From Aliidiomarina soli (GTDB lineage Bacteria > Pseudomonadota > Gammaproteobacteria > Enterobacterales > Alteromonadaceae): a stretch of DNA of 64,000 nt. The notes below the pieces were generated by a model, which ran no database searches, was not told the origin of the DNA, and saw only the letters and a program-made list of their open reading frames with translations. The position numbers and the translations under genes were made by a program. Each line of letters starts with the position of its first letter. Within the stretch, counting starts at the first letter, position 1. The stretch spans positions 62,001 through 126,000 of the forward strand of contig NZ_PIPO01000004.1 in the NCBI RefSeq assembly GCF_003986975.1, given 5' to 3'. Shown piece by piece: positions 50,980 through 59,781 of the stretch.

Positions 50980-52842
50980 TCACCAGTACAAACCAAGGTT
51001 TACATTCACCTGATACGACGAACGATCTCTTGATACTGCCATCCGAACGTCGTGTCGAGTTGAAAGCTGAACCCTGTGTGTCAGGTCCAAACGCCAGCTG
51101 CGACTATCCTCACCGCGTCCCGCGTTCTGATACGAGGCGCTGAGCAGGCTACGCTGGGCCCCTGACCAATCGTAAATAACTCCGGTCTGGATTTCGCCGG
51201 CGATAAATCCCTCTTGATAGCCGGTGCTTCTCAGTATACCGCCGAACAATGCGTAGCTTGTGAGGTCGCCAGTTTGCCAGGATTTACCTGCACTCATATG
51301 CAGTCCTGCGTCTAGGCAGTCACGACAGCCAAGCTGATTGCGACTTATTTGTGCTTTGGCTTGCCAGGCGAGAGAGCTTTGTATCGGTAAGCCTGTCTGC
51401 AGGGCATTCAGATTGGTCACGTTAAATAGCGTAGCCTGGGCTAGTTTCGGGGTACTGTCGTATATATCGAACGCTATCTGCATGATTTCCAATGCGGCGT
51501 ATGGCATACGGGCATCGTTGCTTTCCAGCAGGTCGTAATGCAATGGACGAAAACTTAGCTGAAACCCTTCGCCTAACGAGTCTGTGTAAGTAGCTCCCAG
51601 ACGGAAGATTGCCGATGGAGTGACCTCGTCCGGTGCGGGAGGTGTATGATGAGCAGTATCCGCACTGTCAGATGTCGGTAATTGGAGACGGGCCTGTAGC
51701 ACCTGGTGTTGAACATCTTTTCCCAATTCAGCATGCTCGCTTTGCTGGATAAATAGGGCGTGGCTCGACAGTACCTCGAGCACCGCGGACTGACTCTCAG
51801 TGGGTAAGGCTTCAAGTCGCCCTCGACTCAGAGAAAACTGAGTTAACGCTGGCCACGCTTCACTGACCGCTGCTTGTTCCTGAGCAGTCAGTTGATGGTA
51901 GCTGTTCTCGGTTATACGTCGGCGTGATGGATAATAGTGAACCTCTTTACTATGAGGCGCAGCAAGTCGAATCACCTGTTCCGGTGAGACCCAGGGGGCA
52001 TAACCAGCGGTAAGCTCGTCGTCAATAACCAGCTCTAAGGTGCGGCCTATACGGGAGGCGCAGTTCTGGCTCAAAAATAAGTAATCAAAATTTTGGCCAA
52101 GGACTTCATATAAGTGGGCGACCAGGAAAGCCCGCTCATGGTCGTCCAAATCCAACTCATAGAACCAGCTATCGCGCATCTGGCTCTCGCTATACAGCGA
52201 GGTATTGCGGTAGAAAGGGGCTTCTGAATAACGCGCCTGATAACCCCCAACCAACCCCTTTAGCATATAGGGGATCATGCCGTCGGAGGCAGGAACGTCT
52301 GCACCAAAATTCAAACTGGAATCCAATAAATGACTCGCAGTTACCTGGCTTGAATTGTTACTCGCCGGGGCTTTGATATGCAGTAAAAGATGACCAAAAA
52401 AAGAAGCAGGGTTTCCCAGGTAACCGGACGCAAAGGTTAAGCCAACCTCACCGTTGGCATGCTGACTTTCCCACTCTTGCCACTCCGGACAATGAATGTT
52501 TTCATTTGATTCAATCACTCCCTGCTGCTTTAGCCACATAGCGCGGGCAGGGAAACGACAACTGGCATGTACAGTTTCGGCTGAAAAAGGCTCGTTGAGC
52601 GCGTCGATAGTCGCGGCCAGTTCAGCGGCAGGGTTATGAGCACCGTTCTGCGCAAGAAAGAAGGATTCATCGTTTACCGCACTGCGCGGCTCGGTAAAAA
52701 CGCCGTGGCGATCAAAATGCAGTAGTTTAAGCCAGGTGGGGTCACCCGCTAACTGAATGTGAACATCTGATTGAGCGAACACCTGGGGCGACAGTAAAGC
52801 AAGACTACAGGTGAAAACAAGAGCACGAAGAAACACAGCCAT
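50980..52842 (-). CDS. DUF4105 (Lnb-like) exported protein with C-terminal beta-rich domain
   Basis: The 620-residue protein has a signal peptide (cleavage likely after VFA, residue 24). The DUF4105 domain covers about 100-340 with NPASFFGHLLLHI and the segment FLSQNCASRIGR containing the likely nucleophile Cys. Related Lnb enzymes transfer an acyl chain to lipoprotein N-termini, but many family members are uncharacterised. The C-terminal part (about 400-620) has alternating patterns like an outer-membrane barrel. The ATG at 52842 was chosen over an in-frame TTG four codons upstream. Confidence 0.78.
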   Translation of the reverse strand: MAVFLRALVFTCSLALLSPQVFAQSDVHIQLAGDPTWLKLLHFDRHGVFTEPRSAVNDESFFLAQNGAHNPAAELAATIDALNEPFSAETVHASCRFPARAMWLKQQGVIESNENIHCPEWQEWESQHANGEVGLTFASGYLGNPASFFGHLLLHIKAPASNNSSQVTASHLLDSSLNFGADVPASDGMIPYMLKGLVGGYQARYSEAPFYRNTSLYSESQMRDSWFYELDLDDHERAFLVAHLYEVLGQNFDYLFLSQNCASRIGRTLELVIDDELTAGYAPWVSPEQVIRLAAPHSKEVHYYPSRRRITENSYHQLTAQEQAAVSEAWPALTQFSLSRGRLEALPTESQSAVLEVLSSHALFIQQSEHAELGKDVQHQVLQARLQLPTSDSADTAHHTPPAPDEVTPSAIFRLGATYTDSLGEGFQLSFRPLHYDLLESNDARMPYAALEIMQIAFDIYDSTPKLAQATLFNVTNLNALQTGLPIQSSLAWQAKAQISRNQLGCRDCLDAGLHMSAGKSWQTGDLTSYALFGGILRSTGYQEGFIAGEIQTGVIYDWSGAQRSLLSASYQNAGRGEDSRSWRLDLTHRVQLSTRHDVRMAVSRDRSSYQVNVNLGLYW

Positions 52843-52878
52843 TTTAAGAATCAACGCTAGTACGACAAGGGAAGGATC

Positions 52879-52905
52879 AAAGGTGCGGAGTTATCCGCAC
52901 CTTTT
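52879..52905 (-). terminator. Hairpin downstream of the DUF3015 gene
   Basis: An 11-bp perfect stem (AAAGGTGCGGA and its complement, 4-base loop) lies between the DUF3015 stop and the DUF4105 start, flanked by short A and T runs. It probably ends the DUF3015 transcript. Confidence 0.75.
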
Positions 52906-52944
52906 CTGGTAAGAGTTACCAATTACAGTCGTTAATAGCTCTGT

Positions 52945-53418
52945 TTAACCGCAAGCGACAGCTGTTTGCTGCAACGTCTGGTAGTAACTATACGCTTTAT
53001 CAGCGTGATCTGCAGTTGGGTAGCTTTCAGCCGCTACGTCTTGGCGCAGGCCACTACGAAGTGCTTCCACGTTCTGGCTAGAGGCATCGCAGCCAACCAG
53101 ATTGAGGGCGGTCACAACATGCTCACCACGACCTTGAGCGGTTTCAGCAACGAGCACGTCGTATGTGGTGTCGATAAAGTTAGCTACGTTAACTTCCTGG
53201 CTATTGCAGGTGTCCGGAGAAACGGTTGCTGAGGTAATAGCAGTGGTACCCGAGTCCCAAATGACGTTTGAAATAGCAGCGGCAGTCGTATTGTCATCAA
53301 AGATCATGGCACCGATGCCACAATGCTGCCATGGGTTGATTTCGCTTGCCTGAGCTTCTGAAACGAGGGCGTTAACGGAAAGTGCGGCGATTCCTGCCGC
53401 TATTAAAATTGACTTCAT
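52945..53418 (-). CDS. DUF3015 exported protein
   Basis: The 157-residue protein has a signal peptide (about 24 residues ending in QAS) and the DUF3015 core NPWQHCGIGAMIFDD, AAAISNVIWDSGTTA and ATVSPDTC. Four Cys residues in the mature part may form disulfides. Its function is unknown. AAGGA lies 12 bases before the chosen ATG. It is upstream of and codirectional with the DUF4105 gene, a pairing that hints at a shared envelope role. Confidence 0.83.
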   Translation of the reverse strand: MKSILIAAGIAALSVNALVSEAQASEINPWQHCGIGAMIFDDNTTAAAISNVIWDSGTTAITSATVSPDTCNSQEVNVANFIDTTYDVLVAETAQGRGEHVVTALNLVGCDASSQNVEALRSGLRQDVAAESYPTADHADKAYSYYQTLQQTAVACG

Positions 53419-53538
53419 TTTAGGTTCATCCTTTTTGTAGTTGTATGCACATAAAGACATGATGCTTTATGCACATCCAACATACTAAAATGTGAACTTT
53501 CCGTAAACCGTTTTAAATTAGCCACTTAGACTATTCAG

Positions 53539-54183
53539 TCAGGAAATGCCGTATTGCTCGCGGTACGCGCTGACTTTTGCCAGGTTTTCGTCCTGACCAG
53601 GCTGCTCACTGAGGTAGGTAATCAGGTCGCCGAGCGTGACAATGGCAATTACTTTCGCCTTGTAGTCACGTTCCACTTCCTGAATCGCACTCAGCTCGCC
53701 TTTGCCTTTTTCCTGCCGGTCTAAAGCAATCAGCACACCAGCCAGGCTGGCGCCGTTGGCCTCAACAATGTCCATTGACTCGCGAATCGCGGTACCGGCG
53801 GTAATTACGTCATCCACCAGCATAATCCGGCCGTTTAAGTCCGCACCCACCAGATTGCCGCCTTCACCGTGGTCTTTCTTTTCTTTGCGGTTAAAGCAGT
53901 ACGGGACATCTTTGTTGTGGTGCTCGAACAGGCTGATCGCGGTCGCACTGGCGATAGGAATCCCTTTGTACGCCGGACCAAACAAGACATCAAACTCGAC
54001 CCCTGAGTCCTGCAGGGCCGCTGAATAGTAGCGGCCCAGGCGGGCTAGATCAGCGCCGGAATTAAACAGCCCGGCATTGAAAAAGTACGGGCTGGTGCGG
54101 CCAGACTTCAAGGTGAACTCACCGAATTTGAGCACGCCTTTGCTTAAGGCAAATTCAATAAACTCGCGTTGATAGTCTTTCAT
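53539..54183 (-). CDS. pyrE: Orotate phosphoribosyltransferase
   Basis: The 214-residue enzyme joins orotate to PRPP in pyrimidine synthesis. The PRPP motif [13 protein letters not shown] is intact, as are the start [11 protein letters not shown] and the loop ending KDHGEGG. Length equals E. coli PyrE (213). Its start overlaps the rph stop by one base. Confidence 0.97.
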   Translation of the reverse strand: MKDYQREFIEFALSKGVLKFGEFTLKSGRTSPYFFNAGLFNSGADLARLGRYYSAALQDSGVEFDVLFGPAYKGIPIASATAISLFEHHNKDVPYCFNRKEKKDHGEGGNLVGADLNGRIMLVDDVITAGTAIRESMDIVEANGASLAGVLIALDRQEKGKGELSAIQEVERDYKAKVIAIVTLGDLITYLSEQPGQDENLAKVSAYREQYGIS

Positions 54184-54896
54184 TAATTCAGCGCCTCTTT
54201 TTGGATCTCGTTGAGCTCACGAATTGAGTGGCGGGCCAGGTCAATCATGGCATTCATCTCGTCCATGCTGAAGGGTTCACCTTCCGCAGTGCCCTGCACT
54301 TCAATCATTTTGCCAGTGTCTGTCATCACCACGTTCATGTCGGTGTCAGCGGCTGAGTCTTCTTCATACTGCAGGTCAGATATAGCGTCGCCTTTGTAGA
54401 TACCAACAGAAATCGCCGCGACCATGGTTTGCAGCGGGTTCACTTTAATCATGCCTTTGTTGCGCATATGGTTCAGCGCATCGACCAGGGCCACGCAGGC
54501 ACCAGTAATGGATGCAGTGCGGGTGCCACCGTCAGCCTGAATGACGTCACAGTCAACCGTGATGGTGTGCTCGCCAAGGGCGCTTAAGTCGACTGCGGCG
54601 CGCAGTGAGCGGCCAATCAGACGTTGAATTTCAAGGGTACGACCGCCTTGCTTACCACGGCTGGCTTCACGGCCGGAGCGGGTATGAGTGGCACGTGGCA
54701 GCATGCCGTATTCGGCGGTTATCCAGCCCTGGCCTTTGCCTTTTAAGAAACGTGGTACGCCGGTTTCAACGGTGGCGTTGCAGAGTACCTTGGTGTCGCC
54801 AAACTCAATCAGCACGCTGCCTTCTGCGTGACGAGTGTAGTTGCGGGTAATAGTTACCGGGCGAATTTGTTGAGCTGTACGGCCGTCAGGGCGCAT
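54183..54896 (-). CDS. rph: Ribonuclease PH
   Basis: The 237-residue phosphorolytic 3'-5' exonuclease trims tRNA precursors. The start [14 protein letters not shown], the phosphate-binding [19 protein letters not shown] and the [14 protein letters not shown]-like [14 protein letters not shown] segment are intact. Unlike the K-12 strain of E. coli, the 3' end is not frameshifted. It is divergent from yicC and coupled to pyrE, as in many gammaproteobacteria. Confidence 0.97.
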   Translation of the reverse strand: MRPDGRTAQQIRPVTITRNYTRHAEGSVLIEFGDTKVLCNATVETGVPRFLKGKGQGWITAEYGMLPRATHTRSGREASRGKQGGRTLEIQRLIGRSLRAAVDLSALGEHTITVDCDVIQADGGTRTASITGACVALVDALNHMRNKGMIKVNPLQTMVAAISVGIYKGDAISDLQYEEDSAADTDMNVVMTDTGKMIEVQGTAEGEPFSMDEMNAMIDLARHSIRELNEIQKEALN

Positions 54897-55097
54897 AAGA
54901 TACCTCGTTGCAGATGATAAGTGGAATAGGGGTCGAAAACGCGCCCATTATAGGCATTTTGGCCAGCAAGCGCCATGCCACTGCTGTTTTTGCCCGCCTG
55001 ACGCAGGTATACTTAGCCCATTACGGCCACCCAAACCAATCGAGTGTGGCCATAAGTTGATGACTTACAATACTACTTAGTAAAAGGACAGCCTCTT

Positions 55098-55961
55098 ATG
55101 ATCTGCAGCATGACCGCCTACGCCCGCCACGAAATCAAAGGCGACTGGGGCAGCGCCGTGTGGGAACTGCGTTCCGTTAACCAGCGTTACCTTGAAACCT
55201 TCTTCCGTTTACCCGAGCAATTCCGCGGCCTCGAAACCGGCTTGCGTGACCGCCTGCGTAAACGCCTGGCGCGCGGCAAAGTTGAATGCAACCTGCGCTT
55301 TAATGCCAATGAAGGCGCGTCCACCGAACTGGTGATCAACGAAGACCTCGCCAAAGCCGTGATTCGTAGCGCTGAATGGGTGCAGTCAAGCGGTGGTAAC
55401 GGCAGCATGAACCCCATTGACGTATTACGCTGGCCTGGCGTTATCAACGCCCCTGAACTCGACATGGACAGTCTGCAAAGCGAACTCATGGCCGGTTTCG
55501 ACACCGCCATGGACGACTTTATCAGCGCCCGTGCCGCCGAAGGCGCCAATATGCGTAAATTGATTGAAGACCGTTTAGACGGCATTCACAAACAAGTCGT
55601 CTTTGTTCGCGGCCATATGCCAACCGTACTCGAGTGGCAACGTGAGCGCTTACTGACCAAGTTCAAGGAGGCGTCGATCGAACTCGACCCGCAACGCATC
55701 GAACAGGAAATGGTCATGCTGGCGCAAAAAAGCGACGTCGCCGAAGAGCTCGACCGCCTCGACTCACACATCAAAGAAGCACGCATCGCCCTCAACAAAG
55801 GCGGCGCCTGCGGCCGCCGCCTCGACTTCATGATGCAGGAATTCAACCGCGAAGCGAACACTCTCGGCTCCAAGTCAATCAACGCCGACATCACCGCCGC
55901 CGGTGTTGAGCTCAAGGTTCTGATTGAGCAGATGCGGGAGCAGATCCAGAATATCGAATAA
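55098..55961 (+). CDS. yicC: YicC family endoribonuclease
   Basis: The 287-residue protein matches the YicC family throughout, from MTAYARHE and ELRSVNQRYLETFFRLP to the C-terminal EFNREANTLGSKS and VELKVLIEQMREQIQNIE. YicC proteins are reported to be endoribonucleases acting on small RNA. AAAGGA precedes the start. Its 3' end is a known insertion site for mobilizable genomic islands related to SXT/R391 elements, which matters for the next region. It keeps an intact stop and terminator. Confidence 0.95.
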   Translation: MICSMTAYARHEIKGDWGSAVWELRSVNQRYLETFFRLPEQFRGLETGLRDRLRKRLARGKVECNLRFNANEGASTELVINEDLAKAVIRSAEWVQSSGGNGSMNPIDVLRWPGVINAPELDMDSLQSELMAGFDTAMDDFISARAAEGANMRKLIEDRLDGIHKQVVFVRGHMPTVLEWQRERLLTKFKEASIELDPQRIEQEMVMLAQKSDVAEELDRLDSHIKEARIALNKGGACGRRLDFMMQEFNREANTLGSKSINADITAAGVELKVLIEQMREQIQNIE

Positions 55962-55998
55962 TTTTCTCTACGCTGTCTGATATTTTCCTGAAGCTTCC

Positions 55999-56026
55999 AA
56001 AGCCCTTTTAGATAAAGGGCTTTTTT
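55999..56026 (+). terminator. Rho-independent terminator of yicC
   Basis: A 10-bp stem (AAAGCCCTTT and its complement, 5-base loop) followed by a T tract ends yicC. It is flanked by two exact copies of CTGAAGCTTCC (55988-55998 and 56031-56041), 43 bases apart. Confidence 0.85.
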
Positions 56027-56148
56027 GTTTCTGAAGCTTCCCAGTTTTTCCGGTGCATTGCAAAATAGTGGTGAGTCCGGCGGTGAGTTTGAAACAGTTG
56101 TGTAAAACCAGATTGGTGAGTACCTTTCTAGCCGTAGATTAAATAGAG

Positions 56149-56352
56149 GTACGCGACTGGGCGTTATCGCTTGATGAAGCTAACGGTGTGACTGCGATTT
56201 TCCGAAAGCATACTGTTGGCGAACGTGCTACAAATCACAGTCTTAAGAGTGTGGAGGGCATCTACGACTAGTATGACGACTACGAGGAGCGAAGCCTGGC
56301 GCTCCAGAAGGTGGCAGATGTGATTAAGCCGCTGGTTTGGGTGGGTTTTTAG
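56149..56352 (+). pseudogene. Decayed tyrosine-recombinase (integrase) C-terminus
   Basis: Reading one frame gives RDWALSLDEANG, then NHSLKSVEGIYD, a TAG stop at 56269-56271, then YDDYEERSLALQKVADVIKP and a final stop. The VEGIYDxYDDYEER pattern followed by an AL-x-KVAD helix is typical of the end of phage/island integrases. The catalytic part is missing and one stop interrupts it, so it is a relic. It lies 190 bases after yicC, the expected place of the integrase of a yicC-inserted island. The rest of the 475-base gap (55962-56436) shows only the yicC terminator. Confidence 0.65.
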
Positions 56353-56436
56353 TAGTCCAAGGCTGTTCTGGTCAAGAGCAAACTCAAGGGTTAAAGTAAC
56401 TTAATTAGCGAGATTCCCTCGAAAGGAAGTCAAACA

Positions 56437-57588
56437 ATGAAATTCGAAGAATTCACTAGCGGTGAGAAAAAGCAACAGTATCAATATAAAAGCTTTTCAC
56501 CGGTCACAGTAAACCGTGAATGGACGTGGGAAGATCCGGTAATTAACACTCTGCTCGAAAGAGCATCGAGGTCATTAGCAGAGCTTGATGCTTTTACGCT
56601 TATAGTGCCTGATGTAGATCTTTTCATTCAGATGCATATTACGAAGGAAGCTAATAACTCATCACGTATTGAAGGAACTCAGACCCAAATTGACGAGGCG
56701 GTATTAGATGCTGAACAGATATCGCCAGAGAAAAGGGATGACTGGGGCGAGGTACGTAATTATGTTCAGGCCATTAATGAGGCGATAGCAGAGCTTGAGC
56801 AAACGCCGTTGTCTAACCGACTTTTAAAGCATACTCATGCCATTTTGATGCAGGGCGTTCGAGGCGAGAACAAATCACCCGGTGAGTTTAGAACAAGTCA
56901 AAACTGGATTGGCGGGAGCGGTTTAACCGACGCAGCATTTATACCACCACATCAGAGCGAGGTGGTTGACTTAATGAGCGACCTCGAAATGTTCTGGCAC
57001 AATGAGAATGTGAACGTACCTGAGCTGATTCGAATTGCCTTGAGCCATTACCAGTTCGAGACGATTCATCCATTTTTAGATGGGAATGGGCGAATCGGGC
57101 GCCTTCTAATCACGCTTTATTTGGTTAATAAGGGCTTATTAAGGAAACCATCGTTATATCTCTCTGAATTTTTTGAGCGAAATAGAGGTAGCTACTACGA
57201 CGCTCTGACCCGCGTTAGGGCATCTAGCGATATTATCCATTGGGTAAAGTTCTTTCTATCCGCAGTTATCGAGACAGCGAATAGAAGTAAAAAGACATTT
57301 GAAAACATTCTTGTTCTTAGGCAAGAGTTGGATGCACTGATGTTCACGTATGGTCGACGTGCGGAAAATGCTCAAACGATCATCAGGCAACTCTATCGAA
57401 AGCCAGCCATCACAGTGAATGAAGCAGCTAAAATTTTAGGGCTCACTCATACTGCTGCAAATGAGCTTCTCAGAAAAATGGTTGCCGATAGTGTTCTTGA
57501 AGAAATTACAGGTTACCAAAGAAACCGTGTATTCATGTTCACACGCTACCTTCGCTTGTTTGCTGATCATGTTAATGATGATCGTTAG
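56437..57588 (+). CDS. Fic family protein (AMPylase, N-terminal inhibitory motif)
   Basis: The 383-residue protein has an N-terminal Fic/DOC-N domain, the Fic core and a C-terminal winged-helix-like segment (TVNEAAKILGLTHTAANELL). The catalytic motif HPFLDGNGRIGR starts at His211. An inhibitory motif S-x3-E-G (Ser75-Glu79-Gly80 in SSRIEG) places it in the class with the inhibitory helix on the same chain. Fic enzymes usually transfer AMP to target hydroxyls. GAAAGGAAG precedes the start. It stands alone with no antitoxin gene. Target is unknown. Confidence 0.93.
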   Translation: MKFEEFTSGEKKQQYQYKSFSPVTVNREWTWEDPVINTLLERASRSLAELDAFTLIVPDVDLFIQMHITKEANNSSRIEGTQTQIDEAVLDAEQISPEKRDDWGEVRNYVQAINEAIAELEQTPLSNRLLKHTHAILMQGVRGENKSPGEFRTSQNWIGGSGLTDAAFIPPHQSEVVDLMSDLEMFWHNENVNVPELIRIALSHYQFETIHPFLDGNGRIGRLLITLYLVNKGLLRKPSLYLSEFFERNRGSYYDALTRVRASSDIIHWVKFFLSAVIETANRSKKTFENILVLRQELDALMFTYGRRAENAQTIIRQLYRKPAITVNEAAKILGLTHTAANELLRKMVADSVLEEITGYQRNRVFMFTRYLRLFADHVNDDR

Positions 57589-57787
57589 GTAGCGATAGGA
57601 GGTGTGTGAGTTAGTGCGCGAGCCGTAGTTTTCTTTGATGTGGTGTTCTATGTGTGCGATTTACTTCTAAAACTTTGTATACAAGTACCATATCAAAGTT
57701 ATAGGCAGTCAATCTTGCATAAGAAGTATCATAGGAGACTTTAAACGACTTGCAGCATGATCTAGACACGAGTGCGTTAACGTCCAG

Positions 57788-57875
57788 AAACTTGCATAGA
57801 GATAGTTATATGCAAGTTTTAATGGTTTAAATTCGTATATAGATTTCTTCGTACAAGTTTTAATGACTAAAACTT
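57788..57875. terminator. Two inverted repeats between fic and the HEPN gene
   Basis: The 311-base gap from 57589 to 57899 holds no gene. It contains an 11-bp perfect stem (57788-57798 with 57809-57819) and an 8-bp perfect stem (57855-57862 with 57868-57875). Both right flanks share CAAGTTTTAATG. They lie between convergent genes and probably act as terminators. Confidence 0.55.
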
Positions 57876-57899
57876 CTATAAAATTCTGGATAAAGCCTT

Positions 57900-59105
57900 T
57901 TAGGCTTCTAACTTTTGAAACCAGTTTTCGGTGCGTAGATCTACATATGACCATCGCCTAATTGTTTCTGGATCCAGACCTACCAAATCAGCAAAGTACG
58001 TGTACATTAAGTCAGCAAAGCTACTGTATACAATCCAACTCGCGTCTTCTCGTTGAACCAACGCTTGTAGAAGTGGAATTATTGGAGCCTGTGGGTGGTT
58101 TAACTTCTGTTCGAGTAGAAAGTTCAATGTGTCTTTGATGCTCCGTCCATCATGAAAAAACGTGTTACGGAGCTCTACAATAAATTTGGCTGTAACTCTC
58201 GATATACCTAAGCGTCGACTGATTTTATCGTCTTGTAATTTTTTCCCTTCAAACAAAGCCTCAAGAGCAACGAAGCCATTTAAAAGTCGATCATCAATAG
58301 TTCCGCTGTTTCCCGCCATCTCAGTTAAAAATCTCAGATAGGTTCGAGACTTGGGGTTTTTCTCAATAAACGCTTTTATATGAATGAGAGAAGAGCTGGC
58401 GTTTGTATTTAGCGCACTAAGGCTTACCGTCGAATGGTCTACAAGATTCAGATGTGCTTTGTTCTCGCTCAGCTCAGCTAAAAAACTAACTTTTTGCCGA
58501 AGGTACAGTTCTAAGGTCAGGCGAAGTGTTTCCTGATGTTCGCTTGAAATTTTGTCTTTAGCATCAACAACGATGATTCCAGCTAACGAGGGGTGTGTAT
58601 TACCGTAAGACTGGATTTTTACTATCTGGTTACCAAGGGCGAGGCTTGTTCGAAACGCTTTTATATTTTGGGCTGCGCCAATAAACATAAATTGGTAGCC
58701 CGTAAGAGGCTCAGAGGGTTCGAAGTCGAACGTCAAGCTGGAACGGCTTAAGGTGAGATATCCAGCTTCCAGCGTCAACGTATGTCGTTTCCCTGGTTTG
58801 TGCGCGAGTTGTGTAATCAATAACGGTCCATTTTCATTAAATGAAGACAAGTAGTTTAAGTGCACGTTTGCGAGGTCGGTAGCTGACAATGTTCCGGCGG
58901 AACTCTCGACTTTAACATTTTTTAGAGCTGGACTTCGGGCGCTGAGAGCTAGCTTTTCTAACTCAAAGGGTTTATCTGAACCGACCGGTGAGCAATGAAT
59001 ACGTGTTCGTCCATTAACTGCTTGAATGACTAACGCAACTTGAACTATACGCTCTGTATTATCGCAGTGAAGCTCCCCGGTCCCGTATAAATCAAAGAAA
59101 GACAT
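57900..59105 (-). CDS. Apea-like HEPN domain protein
   Basis: The 401-residue protein has no recognised N-terminal domain (about 1-250), which looks beta-rich. Its C-terminal part (about 268-345) matches Apea-like HEPN: GFVALEALFEG, then SRRLGISR, then the RX4H motif RNTFFHDG (Arg313 to His318), the active site of HEPN ribonucleases. Such proteins serve in defence and toxin-antitoxin systems. The ATG at 59105 has AAGGTG 8 bases upstream; a GTG three codons earlier has none. A 101-residue protein is encoded just upstream on the same strand. Target RNA and trigger are unknown. Confidence 0.72.
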   Translation of the reverse strand: MSFFDLYGTGELHCDNTERIVQVALVIQAVNGRTRIHCSPVGSDKPFELEKLALSARSPALKNVKVESSAGTLSATDLANVHLNYLSSFNENGPLLITQLAHKPGKRHTLTLEAGYLTLSRSSLTFDFEPSEPLTGYQFMFIGAAQNIKAFRTSLALGNQIVKIQSYGNTHPSLAGIIVVDAKDKISSEHQETLRLTLELYLRQKVSFLAELSENKAHLNLVDHSTVSLSALNTNASSSLIHIKAFIEKNPKSRTYLRFLTEMAGNSGTIDDRLLNGFVALEALFEGKKLQDDKISRRLGISRVTAKFIVELRNTFFHDGRSIKDTLNFLLEQKLNHPQAPIIPLLQALVQREDASWIVYSSFADLMYTYFADLVGLDPETIRRWSYVDLRTENWFQKLEA

Positions 59106-59150
59106 GAGTTTCACCTTATCAGTAAGTTGGTTTTTGATTTTCGGCGCGTC

Positions 59151-59456
59151 TCACTGGCGTTTTATCCTATTCAAAAACGACACGATCTTTCCAGCGTTCA
59201 GGGGAGTTTCATCGATGCCAACTTCGTTCCAAAATTCAACGAGTTCGAGTTCATGCGAGTTAAGCGGTCGGCCTCCACTGGTTCCACCGGGGCAACTACC
59301 AGCTGATAGACCCAAATTAATATCGCCGTATACGATTGAAATCTTCACGCATACAGGCGTTCCATCTCGCTCAAGCCCTTTAATAGTGCCGTTAACCCAG
59401 CCCGCTAAACTATTGTCCCATTCTCTGGACTGCTCGTTGATTACGATCTTAATCAT
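59151..59456 (-). CDS. Unrecognised 101-residue protein
   Basis: No family is recognised. The protein is not membrane-bound and has a glycine-rich middle (CPGGTSGGRP) followed by an acidic helix (SHELELVEFWNEVG). A strong AAGGAAGGG site lies upstream. It precedes the HEPN gene by 45 bases on the same strand, so the two are probably cotranscribed; a regulator or antitoxin role would be a guess. Confidence 0.6.
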   Translation of the reverse strand: MIKIVINEQSREWDNSLAGWVNGTIKGLERDGTPVCVKISIVYGDINLGLSAGSCPGGTSGGRPLNSHELELVEFWNEVGIDETPLNAGKIVSFLNRIKRQ

Positions 59457-59533
59457 TGCCCTTCCTTGTATTATTCTGTTGCTAATAAGGTGTTACTTAG
59501 GAAGGGGCGACTGCGAACTGCCCCTTAAATGTC

Positions 59534-59635
59534 TTAGTTCGGGGTTGAACGGTAATGCTCAGGGACTTTTGTACCATCCTTTTTCTTATAGGCTGGTACA
59601 TGAACCTTTTTCTTACCACCACTCGTCTGCGCCAT
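59534..59635 (-). CDS. Small basic protein with KDGTxV motif (33 residues)
   Basis: This short frame encodes MAQTSGGKKKVHVPAYKKK and continues DGTKVPEHYRSTPN. The pattern Y-x-KKDGTxVxxHYRSxP recurs in small proteins of phages and plasmids whose function is unknown. GAGG lies 9 bases before the start. It is upstream of the 101-residue gene on the same strand. Confidence 0.55.
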   Translation of the reverse strand: MAQTSGGKKKVHVPAYKKKDGTKVPEHYRSTPN

Positions 59636-59781
59636 GTGATTTACCTCATGGAAGATTTAACGAAGTTGTATCAGCAAGGTACTAGCCAGATCCTTACCTT
59701 GTGGATTACTTGGGGTTTATTGGTTAAAATTTCAACTGCTTGTGTAAGTTTGTTCACAAAATTTTTAAAGGAGGAGCAAAA

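Noticed and set aside
54183-54896. Frameshift in rph as in E. coli K-12
   Set aside because: The frame is complete to the usual length and the stop overlaps the pyrE start.
59104-59685. A 193-codon + strand frame
   Set aside because: It runs opposite to the 101- and 33-residue genes, which have good ribosome sites, and its product looks like random composition with many Ser, Pro and Leu.
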